The position numbers and the translations under genes were made by a program. The notes below the pieces were generated by a model, which had not been told where the DNA came from, searched no databases, and saw only the letters and a program-made list of their open reading frames with translations. DNA of 64,000 bases from Streptococcus parasuis (GTDB lineage: Bacteria; Bacillota; Bacilli; Lactobacillales; Streptococcaceae): contig NZ_AP024276.1 in assembly GCF_021654455.1 (NCBI RefSeq), forward strand, positions 2,133,343 to 2,197,342, read 5' to 3'. Shown one piece after another: positions 18,195-26,367 of this stretch (position 1 is the first letter of the stretch; every line of letters starts with the position of its first letter).

Positions 18195-19484
18195 TCAGGA
18201 AAGTTGCTTTTGATATTTTCTTTTTGCTTGATAGGCTCTCCATAGTTGGCCTAAACCCTTGAAAAAATGGCCATTGACAATAGTTAGAATCCCTTCTACC
18301 ATTGGTAAATCGAGCATGTCTCCTGTCATCTTTGCCATTGCCCTAAATGGCATATTATAAAGGAACAGCAGGTTCAAGTCAGGAGTCCCTTTTTGCTCTG
18401 CTTTTTTCAGTAAGCTAGCCAATAGTTTATGCACGCCACGTGCCAACCCACTCTTCGCAAATTGGAGTTTCAAAACTGGATCGTTTAGGCTCAATTCTTG
18501 ACCAATTTTCCAGGTTTCTTCTGGAACTGGACGTCCAAGCAATTGTGCAAAATCCTGTGATGAGACAGCCTGCACTTGGGCTGTCAAATAAGTCGGAATC
18601 TGTTCTGTAGCAGGAAATTGGTCCACAGTGCCTTCTCGGGTAATCTCACCAACTAAGCGAATATCTTGACTATTTGCACCTACATACAAGAGATAATTTC
18701 CAGCCTCTACTTCAAATTGGCCTGTCTCTTTATTAAAATAACGGAACGTATAGCCCTCAAAAGGAATAAAAATCTGTTTGGACTCGCCTGCTTTTATAAA
18801 TACTTTTTTGAAGCCTTTTAATTCCTTTACAGATCGGTATATCTGACTGTCTTCTTTGCCTACGTACAATTGGATAATCTCAGCCCCGTCTACCATTCCT
18901 GTATTAGTAATCGTGACGGAAATCCCTGATTCAGACACTTCTAATTGACTGTAAGAAAAATCTGTGTAAGACAATCCATAGCCAAAGGGATACTTGACAG
19001 CCTTGTCAACACTTGTAAAGTAACGGTAGCCTACATAGAGAGCTTCCTTATAGAGGGCGAAATCTCCCTCAGCAGGATAGCCCTCAGAAGACGGAACATC
19101 TGCCAACTCAACAGGATAGGTTTCGCTTAGTTTCCCTGACGGGTTGACACGACCTGTCAAGGTATCTAACATGGCTCTAGCGCCAGCTTCTCCTGATAGA
19201 TAGCCGTGAAGAACTGCATCTACATCCACATCCCAATTCATATCCACAACCGAACCAGCTGATAGGACAACAACAATTTTTTTACCTGTCCCTACCAAGG
19301 CATTCAGTAAGGATAACTGGTTTTTGGGGAGACTTAGATGTTGACGATCCAAGCCCTCACTTTCACTCATTTCATCCAGCCCCATATAGTAAAGAATAAG
19401 TTCTGCTTGATTTGCAAGATTGACAGCCTTGTCGATTAGCCGCCCAAGGAAAAAAGAATTTATGACAGCTCTAACCAACTTCAT
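18195..19484 (-). pseudogene. GH3 beta-glucosidase, N-terminal half deleted
   Basis: Remnant of a glycoside hydrolase family 3 protein. From about residue 18 it matches the GH3 C-terminal alpha/beta domain: ILYYMGLDEMSESEGLDRQ, VVVLSAGSVVDM, GEAGARAMLDTLTGRVNPSGKL, YPFGYGLSYTDF. A fibronectin-III-like domain (VTITNTGMVDGAEIIQLYV) and a long C-terminal tail follow. The N-terminal barrel with the nucleophile is absent; GH3 enzymes are 700-950 residues and this has 429. The first residues (MKLVRAVINSFFLGR) are not GH3-like and are antisense to a reading frame that ends at the kinase start. No SD precedes the ATG. It is probably non-functional. Confidence 0.85.
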
Positions 19485-19503
19485 CGGAGATAGCCTACTA
19501 TGA
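19411..19503 (+). pseudogene. Possible tail of a LytTR response regulator
   Basis: The + frame is open from 19411 to TGA 19501-19503, which overlaps the kinase ATG as ATGA, the hallmark of an upstream co-translated gene. From about 19429 it reads LSISRPRKKEFMTAL then TNFIGDSLL, resembling the SR-rich end of LytTR DNA-binding domains. Only this tail remains; sequence before about 19430 belongs to the GH3 gene on the other strand. This is an inference from position and a short match. Confidence 0.5.
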
Positions 19504-20807
19504 TCAATTTCCCTGATATTCCACGTTTCTATACTGCTCTAACAGAAAGCTTGGCCTGCCTACTGGTCTGTTCCTCACTTTTTTTGTCTGAAAAATGGTC
19601 ACGCAAACAGTTCCGTATCCTCCTGATTTTCCTCATACAAATCTTACTTCAACTTGTGGCTGGCAAACTCCCTTTGCTTTTTTGGACTGTGGGAATGGGC
19701 ATCAATATCGCTTGGATGTTTGTTTCCATTCGATTGCTTGGAGTTATCCACAAGAGGACTAGTCTCTATTTGACAGCAAAAGCCTTTATTATTGCCGAAT
19801 TAGTAGCCTCCATTACTTGGCATCTCTACTGTTTGACGATTTATCAACAACCTGTGGATAACTTGTGGACACAAGGGTTATTTCTGTTGATAACTTCTCT
19901 ACTTTCTTACTGGCTCATCTATCTACAAGATAAAAAGGTTCACTTAGAAGAATTGGATAAATTCATTGAGCAACGAGATGTGACGGTAGCTGTCTTTACA
20001 ACCTTATCTATTTTTGTTCTTAGTAATATTGGTTTCATCCTCTCAGGCACGCGCCAATTTCAAGACTCGACCAGCATTTTCATCCTCCGGACAACCGTCA
20101 ATCTCTCTGGTCTTCTGCTCCTATTCACCCAAGAATCTCAACAATACGATCGCTATTTACGGCAGGAGTTGACTTCTATCAATAATATGTTTCAACTTCA
20201 ATACAAGCAATACCAAGCCTATCGTGAAAACAGTGAGATTCTTGACCGTAAGGTCCATGATTTAAAGCATCAACTGGCCATCATCAAGCAAGAATCGGAT
20301 AAAACCAAAAAGGAACAATACCTAGAGGAAATGAGCGAGGTGATCCAGACACTTGATGCCAAGATTGAAACAGGAAATCCTGTTCTTGACACCATTTTGA
20401 GCCAAAAAAATTATTACTGTTTGCAAAATGGTATTAACTTTACCTGTATTGTTCAGGGAGAGCCCCTCCATTTTATGGATGTAATGGATATTTCAGCTCT
20501 ATTTGGAAATGCCATTGACAATGCCATCGAGGCTGTGGAAAAAATAGATAACCCTGAACAACGCTTGATTACTTTAAAGGTTGCTAGCCATCAGCAATTT
20601 CTCATCATTCGATTAGATAACTACGATACTTCTTCCCTAGACCTATCCACAGGACAGCTCCCTGAAACCTCAAAAACAAATAAGGACTACCATGGATTCG
20701 GTCTTAAGAGTATGGAGTATGTTGCCAATAAATACGGTGGCAGTCTCACACTTAGCAAGGAAGATAATTGGGTGCAACTAAAAATCATTCTCCCTTTACA
20801 AGCATAG
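19500..20807 (+). CDS. GHKL-type sensor histidine kinase without partner
   Basis: HPK10-like peptide-sensing kinase (435 residues) of the kind paired with LytTR regulators. About six membrane helices occupy residues 15-205. A coiled region carries the H box VHDLKHQL with phospho-acceptor His253. The GHKL ATPase has ALFGNAIDNAIEA (near 340) and GFGLKSMEYVANKYGGSL. The SD (CGGAGA) is 10 bases before ATG. No response regulator lies next to it on either side. The gene holds two perfect DnaA boxes. A terminator follows. Confidence 0.87.
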   Translation: MINFPDIPRFYTALTESLACLLVCSSLFLSEKWSRKQFRILLIFLIQILLQLVAGKLPLLFWTVGMGINIAWMFVSIRLLGVIHKRTSLYLTAKAFIIAELVASITWHLYCLTIYQQPVDNLWTQGLFLLITSLLSYWLIYLQDKKVHLEELDKFIEQRDVTVAVFTTLSIFVLSNIGFILSGTRQFQDSTSIFILRTTVNLSGLLLLFTQESQQYDRYLRQELTSINNMFQLQYKQYQAYRENSEILDRKVHDLKHQLAIIKQESDKTKKEQYLEEMSEVIQTLDAKIETGNPVLDTILSQKNYYCLQNGINFTCIVQGEPLHFMDVMDISALFGNAIDNAIEAVEKIDNPEQRLITLKVASHQQFLIIRLDNYDTSSLDLSTGQLPETSKTNKDYHGFGLKSMEYVANKYGGSLTLSKEDNWVQLKIILPLQA

Positions 20808-20836
20808 AAAAATCCCGTTTAAAGGCGGGATTTTCT
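20808..20836. terminator. Terminator between kinase and phosphoesterase genes
   Basis: AAAATCCCG / CGGGATTTT stem around TTTAAAGG, followed by TCTT, between convergent genes. Confidence 0.85.
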
Positions 20837-20844
20837 TATATTCG

Positions 20845-22191
20845 TCATTTAGAAACCGTCACTTGCTCTACATCTCGATTTTGACTCCGTTTTATAATCA
20901 CATCAAGATAGTCAGCTAAGAAACTTCTCGGTGACACTGCTTGCAAGCTCTGATAAGCCTGGCTTGGAAATACTGTCTCATCAAGCCAAGTCTGATCTAG
21001 TTTTTCACCTGAAAAATAAGCACGATTGGCTGGCACGATAAATTGTGAAATAGTCTCAGCTGTTTCTCCATCATACCATCGTTCATCGTTCAAAGCATTG
21101 TGCACCATAATATCACTGGTACTGTCAAAGACGGTTTGTAAGTAGCTTACGTGATCCTGCAAATTTGGATCACTAGGCTGGTGCTTTTCTGCCCACGAAG
21201 TCAAATCAAGTTGAGTTTTTTGATAGCGAATGCTTGTATCATCAAGGCTCAATTGGCCGATAACAGCTGGGTAAATAGAAAATGCACCATTGACCACTTC
21301 AGTATAGCTGACTTGCCCCAAGTCTTCTTTAACAATATTCTGAGAATGCGTGTGTCCAGAAAAACCAAATTGAATGCCATATTGATTGAACAAAGCCTTC
21401 AAATCGGCAGCATTATCCAAAGTATAGCCTTTTGAGAGCATGGCATGCTGCTGCAAGACATTGTGATGGACAATAGGTATCAGGCTCACTCCAGCTTCCT
21501 TGGCTGCCTGAAGTTGTACATCTATCCAATCCAAGGTCTCTTTTTTGATACGTCCATTAGTAGTCGGTGCGCCATCTCCTTGCCCACTAGCGTAGATGTT
21601 GCTATCTATCATCAGAAACCACGCATTGGAAAATGGCTTGGCCAGATAGCTCAATGAGGCTTGGTCACTACTGCTAGCTTGTTGGTAGCCGTTATCAGCA
21701 AAGAGATCTTCAAATTGCTGAGCGGTAACTTGATCCGTCACTTCCTGCTGATTTCCTTTAAAGCCTCTAGCCCATCCACTGGCAATATCATGGTTGCCAG
21801 GAATGACCAAAACCTCCGTTCCTTTTTCTTCAATCTGTGTAAAGTACTGGGCCAACTCAACCATGCTCTGTTTTTCACCGTTGAGAGACAAATCACCACT
21901 AACTAGTAGCAAAGAAGGATGCTCACGCTCTACTTGTTCAACCAGGGCCTCCATCCGCTCTTTTCCATAGCGCAAATCCTTGCCAGCAGCAGTTTTTTTA
22001 ATATAGGAAAAAGCCTCTCCATTATCAAATAAATCTTGTGATAAATAATGCAAATCTGTGATAATCCAAATTTTATCTTGGTCTCTTAATTCAGCCTCGA
22101 CATAGGATTGCTGACGCTGACCGGTCATAACTGACCAGACTACCATCAAACAAATTAAGGTCCCTGCCAGTAGTATTATTTTCTTCTTCAT
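20845..22191 (-). CDS. Membrane-anchored metallophosphoesterase
   Basis: Calcineurin-like phosphoesterase, 448 residues, exported and held by an N-terminal helix (residues 4-24, no lipobox or clear cleavage site). All metal ligand motifs are present in order: ITDLHYL (D-x-H), LLVSGDLSLNGE (GD), VIPGNHD (GNHD), PIVHHNVL (H), FSGHTHSQN (GHxH). The C-terminal 150 residues are a separate unassigned region. Substrate unknown; extracellular nucleotides or phosphodiesters are possible. The SD is weak (TAGGGT). Confidence 0.87.
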   Translation of the reverse strand: MKKKIILLAGTLICLMVVWSVMTGQRQQSYVEAELRDQDKIWIITDLHYLSQDLFDNGEAFSYIKKTAAGKDLRYGKERMEALVEQVEREHPSLLLVSGDLSLNGEKQSMVELAQYFTQIEEKGTEVLVIPGNHDIASGWARGFKGNQQEVTDQVTAQQFEDLFADNGYQQASSSDQASLSYLAKPFSNAWFLMIDSNIYASGQGDGAPTTNGRIKKETLDWIDVQLQAAKEAGVSLIPIVHHNVLQQHAMLSKGYTLDNAADLKALFNQYGIQFGFSGHTHSQNIVKEDLGQVSYTEVVNGAFSIYPAVIGQLSLDDTSIRYQKTQLDLTSWAEKHQPSDPNLQDHVSYLQTVFDSTSDIMVHNALNDERWYDGETAETISQFIVPANRAYFSGEKLDQTWLDETVFPSQAYQSLQAVSPRSFLADYLDVIIKRSQNRDVEQVTVSK

Positions 22192-22233
22192 ACCCTAAAA
22201 GTATACCATCTTAAAGAAAGAGCGACAAGAAAA

Positions 22234-22266
22234 AGGAGTTTGACAATTAATCTGTCTAACTCCTTT
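22234..22266 (-). terminator. Terminator after the flavoprotein gene
   Basis: AAGGAGTT(T)GACA pairs with TGTC(T)AACTCCTT around a short loop; the minus strand continues with TTTTTC. Confidence 0.82.
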
Positions 22267-22275
22267 AGTCATTTA

Positions 22276-23793
22276 TTATTTTTTTGCAAATCCTGCTGCT
22301 TGTTCACCAGCCTGACGACCAAATACGATGATGTCTGCTACAGCATTACCACCAATACGGTTTTGACCATGAACACCACCAGTTACTTCGCCAGCAGCAT
22401 AAAGACCAGAGATTGCTGAACCATCTGTCTTCAATACTTGAGTATTGGTATTGATTTTCACACCACCCATCGTATGGTGGATACCTGGAGCAACCTTAAT
22501 CGCATGATAAGAACCTGTATCCAAAGCATGATCCATACCAGATGTACGACCAAATGCCGCATCATTTTTATCCGCCACAGCCTTGTTCCAAGTATCAAGT
22601 GTTGTTTGAAGTGTTTCCGCAGGTACACCAATTTCTTTAGCCAAATCTGTAAGAGTAGCACCTGTTTTTACAAGTCCTTTTTCTTCGTATTGAGCAATCG
22701 CCTTCACACGATCTTTCAAGGCATCATCAAAGATAACATAAGCGTAGTTAGGATCTAAAGCATTAATCGCTGCTGAAACTTTATCACGAGTTTCCAACTC
22801 ATTAACAAAGCGCTCCCCTTTAGAATTGACAAGGATAGCACCTTCACCACGAACTGCTTCTGTAATCAAGTAAGAGGTTTCTTGCTCTACGGTTGGGTGA
22901 ATTTGGATTTGTTCCATATCAACAGTTGCTGCACCTTCTGATTCAGCAAGCGCAATACCGTCACCTGTTGAACCAGGTTGGTTAGTTGTTACATAGCCTT
23001 CAAGGGCAGGATTGAATTTTGCAACCATTTCCAAGTCTGCTCCAAAACCACCCGTAGCCAACACAACAGCTTTTGCTGAAATTTTCTTCGTTTCTCCAGC
23101 AATTTCTACCTCAACACCTGTTACGGCACCATCTTTGTCTTGCAGTTTTGTCACATCTGCATTTACAAAAATTGGTACTTCACGTTCAACAAGATTATGG
23201 TAAAGACCATTTACTAAGTAGCCACCAACAGCTGAACCATCTGCTGGGCGGTGGGTACGTTTCTCACTCATACCACCAGTTGTAGTAAGGTTGCTAAGAG
23301 TAATTCCCATTCCGTCCAACCAGTCAATTGCACTAGCAGAATGATCTACAAGGTAACGTAGTAATTCAGGATCGTTTGTACCCTTACCACCTTTAAGGGT
23401 TTCTTCATAGAATTTATCATTGGTATCAGCAATACCTTCCGCTTCTTGGAATTTAGTTTGTGAAGCGTTCATACCAGCTGATGATTTAGCTGTATTCCCA
23501 CCAATTACAGGCATTTTTTCCAATAAAACAACACTAGCGCCAGCATCTTTAGCTGATATAGCAGCAGACATCCCTGCACCACCTGAACCAACGACTATAA
23601 CATCATAGCTATCTTTCAACTCAGATGGATCAGTATAAACTTTCTCAGATGCACCTGATACAGCTTCTTCTGATGAAGAAGAGCTTGTTGACGATGATGA
23701 TGTGGTAGTATTTTCAGTTTTACCTCCACATGCAACCAAAAATACTACAGCAAGTAGACTCATAAACAAGCCTAACAACGTTTTCTTTTTCAT
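22276..23793 (-). CDS. Fumarate-reductase-like flavoprotein, lipoprotein
   Basis: FAD-dependent reductase of the flavocytochrome c/fumarate/urocanate reductase family. A lipoprotein signal ends with VACGG (Cys22), followed by a Ser/Thr linker, so the enzyme is on the outer membrane face. The FAD fold starts DVIVVGSGGAGMSAAISAKDAG (about 64-85) with LLEKMPVIGGNTAKSSAGM. Active-site region KRTHRPADGSAVGG and the C-terminal GGVHGQNRIGGNAVADIIVFGRQAG are present. There is no FMN-binding domain, so electrons must come from a partner. SD TTGGAGG and a Rex-flanked promoter precede it. Fumarate is one possible acceptor. Confidence 0.88.
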   Translation of the reverse strand: MKKKTLLGLFMSLLAVVFLVACGGKTENTTTSSSSTSSSSSEEAVSGASEKVYTDPSELKDSYDVIVVGSGGAGMSAAISAKDAGASVVLLEKMPVIGGNTAKSSAGMNASQTKFQEAEGIADTNDKFYEETLKGGKGTNDPELLRYLVDHSASAIDWLDGMGITLSNLTTTGGMSEKRTHRPADGSAVGGYLVNGLYHNLVEREVPIFVNADVTKLQDKDGAVTGVEVEIAGETKKISAKAVVLATGGFGADLEMVAKFNPALEGYVTTNQPGSTGDGIALAESEGAATVDMEQIQIHPTVEQETSYLITEAVRGEGAILVNSKGERFVNELETRDKVSAAINALDPNYAYVIFDDALKDRVKAIAQYEEKGLVKTGATLTDLAKEIGVPAETLQTTLDTWNKAVADKNDAAFGRTSGMDHALDTGSYHAIKVAPGIHHTMGGVKINTNTQVLKTDGSAISGLYAAGEVTGGVHGQNRIGGNAVADIIVFGRQAGEQAAGFAKK

Positions 23794-23823
23794 GATAAAC
23801 CTCCAATTTTATCTGATACAACT

Positions 23824-23852
23824 ATTATACTAGATTGTGAAATATTTTTCAA
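23824..23852 (-). promoter_or_regulatory. Promoter of the flavoprotein gene
   Basis: On the minus strand TTGAAA (23847-23852), a 17-base spacer and TATAAT (23824-23829). Confidence 0.85.
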
Positions 23853-23853
23853 T
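23834..23853. promoter_or_regulatory. Rex-like operator A
   Basis: ATTGTGAAATATTTTTCAAT has a perfect left half of the Rex consensus TTGTGAAnnnnTTCACAA and a degenerate right half. It covers the spacer and -35. Confidence 0.65.
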
Positions 23854-23857
23854 CTTA

Positions 23858-23877
23858 TTTGAAATAATTTTCACAAT
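23858..23877. promoter_or_regulatory. Rex-like operator B
   Basis: TTTGAAATAATTTTCACAAT has a perfect right half and a degenerate left half of the Rex consensus, 4 bases upstream of operator A. The two form a larger 44-bp inverted repeat. Confidence 0.65.
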
Positions 23878-23952
23878 GTTTATAGTTGTAAACAAAAAAA
23901 TGTATGAAAAAATTGCATAATTTACTCGAAAAATTGTGCAATTTTATTTAGT

Positions 23953-24399
23953 TTATTCAGTTAGCAACTGCAGGAATTGCTTTATCTCATCTTGGGAAGC
24001 CTGACTTCCTTTTCTTAACAAGCCATTCAATTTTCCTGATTTAAAATGGGTTAGACTGGGTACTGTCTTCAAACCGCTTGCCTGACGAAATAAATCAATC
24101 TTCCCATCTGGATCGTTCTCACTATCAAGGTAGAAAACTGTCTTCCCCGTCTCTTCAACAGCTTGGGTCAGTTTAGGCACAAATGCTCTACAATAAGGAC
24201 ACGTTTCCCTCCCAATATACAGAATAAAATCATCTTGCCGATCCAATTTTTCTTCCAGTTCACTAATGGAAATAGTCTGATACGTTTTCACTGCCTGACG
24301 GTATTCCGATTCTGTTGAACTAGTGGATTGTCGGACAAGAAATACGGATGCCCCAATTCCAACAATACTAAGTAAAAGCAAAACAATATATTTACGCAC
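23953..24399 (-). CDS. Membrane-anchored thioredoxin-like protein (bacteriocin-accessory type)
   Basis: A 148-residue protein with an N-terminal helix (RKYIVLLLLSIVGIGASVFLV) and an extracellular thioredoxin fold with YIGRETCPYCRAFVPKL and a cis-Pro segment (TVPSL). The GTG at 24399 is preferred as start because AGGAG lies 7 bases before it; an upstream ATG in frame lacks an SD. It is of the same type as the protein at 26474-27121 (both read Y-[IV]-G-R-E-[TS]-CPYCR). Proteins of this type accompany bacteriocin or pilin export, but no bacteriocin gene lies next to this copy. Confidence 0.82.
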   Translation of the reverse strand: MRKYIVLLLLSIVGIGASVFLVRQSTSSTESEYRQAVKTYQTISISELEEKLDRQDDFILYIGRETCPYCRAFVPKLTQAVEETGKTVFYLDSENDPDGKIDLFRQASGLKTVPSLTHFKSGKLNGLLRKGSQASQDEIKQFLQLLTE

Positions 24400-24430
24400 G
24401 ATAAATCTCCTAATCAATTGATTGTACATC

Positions 24431-24604
24431 CTATTTTTTAGCCACACGGTGGTAATAGGAAATACAATTCGAAAACCCTACTAATAAGTTAATTATATCA
24501 AAATTAAGTAAAAATCCTCTATCGTAGACTTGTAGTAAGGTAATGCAAAAAAATCTCATCCAATGAGCTAAAAGATTGGCTATTTTCCCTACAAACATCA
24601 ATTT
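24431..24604 (-). pseudogene. Possible truncated membrane-protein remnant
   Basis: A frame ending 31 bases before the thioredoxin gene encodes about 55 hydrophobic residues (LLAHWMRFFCITLLQV, INLLVGFSNCISYYHRVAKK) without an SD. Its upstream part runs into the MITE-like repeat at 24605, so it could be the 3' end of a gene disrupted by it. It may equally be chance. Confidence 0.25.
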
Positions 24605-24861
24605 ATACTCTGAGAAAATCAAACGTTGTTGACTTGATTTGATGAGTGTCAAGCTCCAGTGGAGCTTGACAGCCTGTTCCCTTGAAATATAAAAGGAACA
24701 GAGTTCTATCTGCATCTGAGCGAAATGAACTACGTTCGCCTTTTCCTAGCCTCCAAAGGTTCCCCGAACCTTTTTGTAGCGAACTTTGTTCGCCTTATTT
24801 CCAACCTCCAAAGGTTCCCCGAACCTTTGGAGCAAGTCAGATTTTGGTTTTCATTGAGTAT
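24605..24861. repeat. MITE-like repeat element with internal tandem units
   Basis: A 257-bp noncoding block bounded by imperfect inverted ends ATACTCTGAGAAAATCAAA and (inverted) ATACTCAATGAAAACCAAA, 15 of 19 identical. Inside are a near-perfect palindrome GTCAAGCTCCA-G-TGGAGCTTGAC (24648-24670) and a two-copy tandem repeat of about 54 bp (24727-24780 and 24781-24833). Identical 24-mers start at 24750 and 24805. No credible ORF is present. It has the build of a dispersed intergenic repeat. Confidence 0.7.
24750..24828. repeat. Direct repeat of a 24-mer
   Basis: The 24 bases beginning CCTCCAAAGGTTCCCC occur at 24750-24773 and again at 24805-24828, each preceded by GAACTxxGTTCGCCTT at the same relative place. 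Confidence 0.9.
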
Positions 24862-24931
24862 TAACTCTTTTATCCAACACACACTTTTCTATCATATTCG
24901 TTGCTTTTGAAACGCTCCCTGCTTTTCGCTA

Positions 24932-24939
24932 TGATATAA
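24932..24939 (+). promoter_or_regulatory. Extended -10 promoter of the KTSC-like gene
   Basis: TATGATATAATAG holds TATAAT preceded by TG-N. There is no good -35. A leader of about 125 bases with the palindrome GGAGAAGTTCTCC follows. Confidence 0.6.
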
Positions 24940-25071
24940 TAGCTTTATAGCTACCAACAACTACTTATTGAGTAGAAATCGACTCAATTCCTTCAGCCTA
25001 TACTGTGGAGAAGTTCTCCAACGTATTCGTATAGATTGTAAGGAGCATTTTCAATCAAGAGAGGAAATAAA

Positions 25072-25275
25072 GTGCTGCGTAGAAATGTAAAAGCCAGGAT
25101 GGTCAAGTCGATTGGGTGGGAAAATGAAATAATGGAAGTAGAATATGTGTCTGGTCTGATTCATCAATACAAAGATGTATCTGAGGCGGACTACATTCGC
25201 TCTCTAATTGGTGCCATTGACAAAAAAGTGAGGCGGATAGGGAAAACCCATGCATTCATCCGAGTGAGTGAATAA
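25072..25275 (+). CDS. Small KTSC-like protein
   Basis: A 67-residue protein starting at GTG with SD GAGGAAATAAA. The phrase SIGWENEIMEVEYVSGLIHQ and following YKDVSEADYIRSLIGA resemble the KTSC fold (short beta strands, then V-x-x-x-Y-x-x-L). The usual terminal S-x-G-x-F motif is not clear. No signal peptide or membrane segment is seen. Function unknown; KTSC domains are thought to bind nucleic acid or occur in toxin-antitoxin and phage settings, which is weak guidance here. Confidence 0.6.
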   Translation: MLRRNVKARMVKSIGWENEIMEVEYVSGLIHQYKDVSEADYIRSLIGAIDKKVRRIGKTHAFIRVSE

Positions 25276-25287
25276 ACTCTTAGCTTT

Positions 25288-25375
25288 GGGACATTATGTG
25301 GACCTGGATACCAAAGACCTACAATATAGACTTGGCTATGTCAGTCCGGCCAGGATATTTAATACGAACAATTAA
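25288..25375 (+). pseudogene. Possible IS3-type transposase tail
   Basis: The + frame ending TAA at 25373-25375 reads DLDTKDLQYRLGYVSPARIF. The LQYRLGYVSP part recalls the end of IS3-family OrfB transposases (R-x-x-x-LGYxSPxxF). There is no start and no other IS part nearby. Short and low certainty. Confidence 0.3.
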
Positions 25376-25486
25376 TCTATTGGAGAAGGGAAAACTCCGT
25401 CTCGTTTTACGAAACAGCACTCCCCCCTCTCTAGGGAGAGCAAAAAGGTAAGCAAACCCAGAAATCAACGTTTTAAGAGAAAGCAA

Positions 25487-25513
25487 AAAGCCCACTGTTG
25501 TAGGCTTTCTGTA
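25487..25513 (-). terminator. Terminator after rpsD
   Basis: On the minus strand AAAGCC / GGCTTTTTGC around a ten-base loop, after the rpsD stop. Confidence 0.75.
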
Positions 25514-25528
25514 AGATATTTCTTAAAA

Positions 25529-26140
25529 TTAAAGCATTTTGTTGTAGAATTCTACGACAAGGGCTTCGTTGATTTCTGGGTTGATTTCATCGCGTTCTGG
25601 CAAGCGAGTTAATGAACCTTCAAGTTTGTCAGCATCGAATGATACGAAAGCTGGACGACCAAGAGTTGCTTCAACTGCTTCGCGGATAGCTGGAACGTTC
25701 AATGATTTTTCACGAACTGAGATTACTTGACCAACTTCAACGCGGAATGATGGGATATCAACACGTTTACCATCAACAAGGATATGACCGTGGTTTACAA
25801 ATTGACGAGCTTGACGACGAGTAGTTGCTAAACCAAGACGGTAAACAACGTTGTCCAAACGACGTTCCAAAAGGAGCATGAAGTTGAAACCAACTGTACC
25901 TTGTTTGATTTTAGTAGCTTGTACGAACAAGTTACGGAATTGTTTTTCGCCTAAACCGTAAGAGAAGCGCAATTTTTGTTTTTCAGCCAATTGCAAACCG
26001 TATTCTGACAATTTAGAACGGTTGTTTGGTCCGTGTTGACCTGGTACGTAGTTACGACGTGCCAATTCTTTACCTGTACCTGTCAATGACAAGCCAAGAC
26101 GACGAGCTTGTTTCCAAGATGGTCCTGTATAACGTGACAT
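25529..26140 (-). CDS. rpsD: 30S ribosomal protein S4
   Basis: Primary 16S rRNA-binding protein of the small subunit body, 203 residues, full length. The N-terminal [20 protein letters not shown] and the S4 RNA-binding domain ([34 protein letters not shown], about 95-130) are clear. SD TAGGAGGA precedes ATG. It is monocistronic behind a consensus promoter and a leader of about 150 bases. S4 represses its own synthesis in Firmicutes through such leaders. Confidence 0.98.
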   Translation of the reverse strand: MSRYTGPSWKQARRLGLSLTGTGKELARRNYVPGQHGPNNRSKLSEYGLQLAEKQKLRFSYGLGEKQFRNLFVQATKIKQGTVGFNFMLLLERRLDNVVYRLGLATTRRQARQFVNHGHILVDGKRVDIPSFRVEVGQVISVREKSLNVPAIREAVEATLGRPAFVSFDADKLEGSLTRLPERDEINPEINEALVVEFYNKML

Positions 26141-26294
26141 GTGTTATGTCCTCCTAAAATAATTATTATTGTAGGAAATAACGTTTTAAGCAAACCTGAT
26201 TCGTGCAGGAGGCCTTCATCGAAACAGCAACGATTACTCTTCTTGCTGACCTTCTGTTGACGAGCTTCATTTTGCCCTGCTGTTATTTCGCACA
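26141..26294 (-). promoter_or_regulatory. rpsD leader, candidate S4 autoregulatory RNA
   Basis: About 154 bases separate the predicted start site from the rpsD ATG, with no ORF. On the minus strand AGCAGGGCAAAATGAAGCTCGTC and later GAAGGTCAGCAAGAAGAG give several possible pairings. Autoregulation by S4 is known in Bacillus; I infer the same role from position and length and have not folded it. Confidence 0.5.
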
Positions 26295-26300
26295 AAGATT

Positions 26301-26329
26301 AGTATAGCACAAAAAAAAGGCTCTGTAAA
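26301..26329 (-). promoter_or_regulatory. rpsD promoter
   Basis: On the minus strand TTTACA (26324-26329), a 17-base spacer and TATACT (26301-26306). The -35 lies in the loop of a small hairpin, AGGCT-TTACAG-AGCCT plus T run, that looks like a terminator. Confidence 0.85.
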
Positions 26330-26367
26330 GCCTTATGACTATTCTTTTCTTCTATAAAATAAAAAAC

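Noticed and set aside
24605..24861. CRISPR array
   Set aside because: Only two units, directly adjacent without unique spacers, and no cas genes in the window.
24682..24910. Short + frames of about 60 codons across the repeat element
   Set aside because: They read through palindromes and tandem units, giving low-complexity peptides with no SD.
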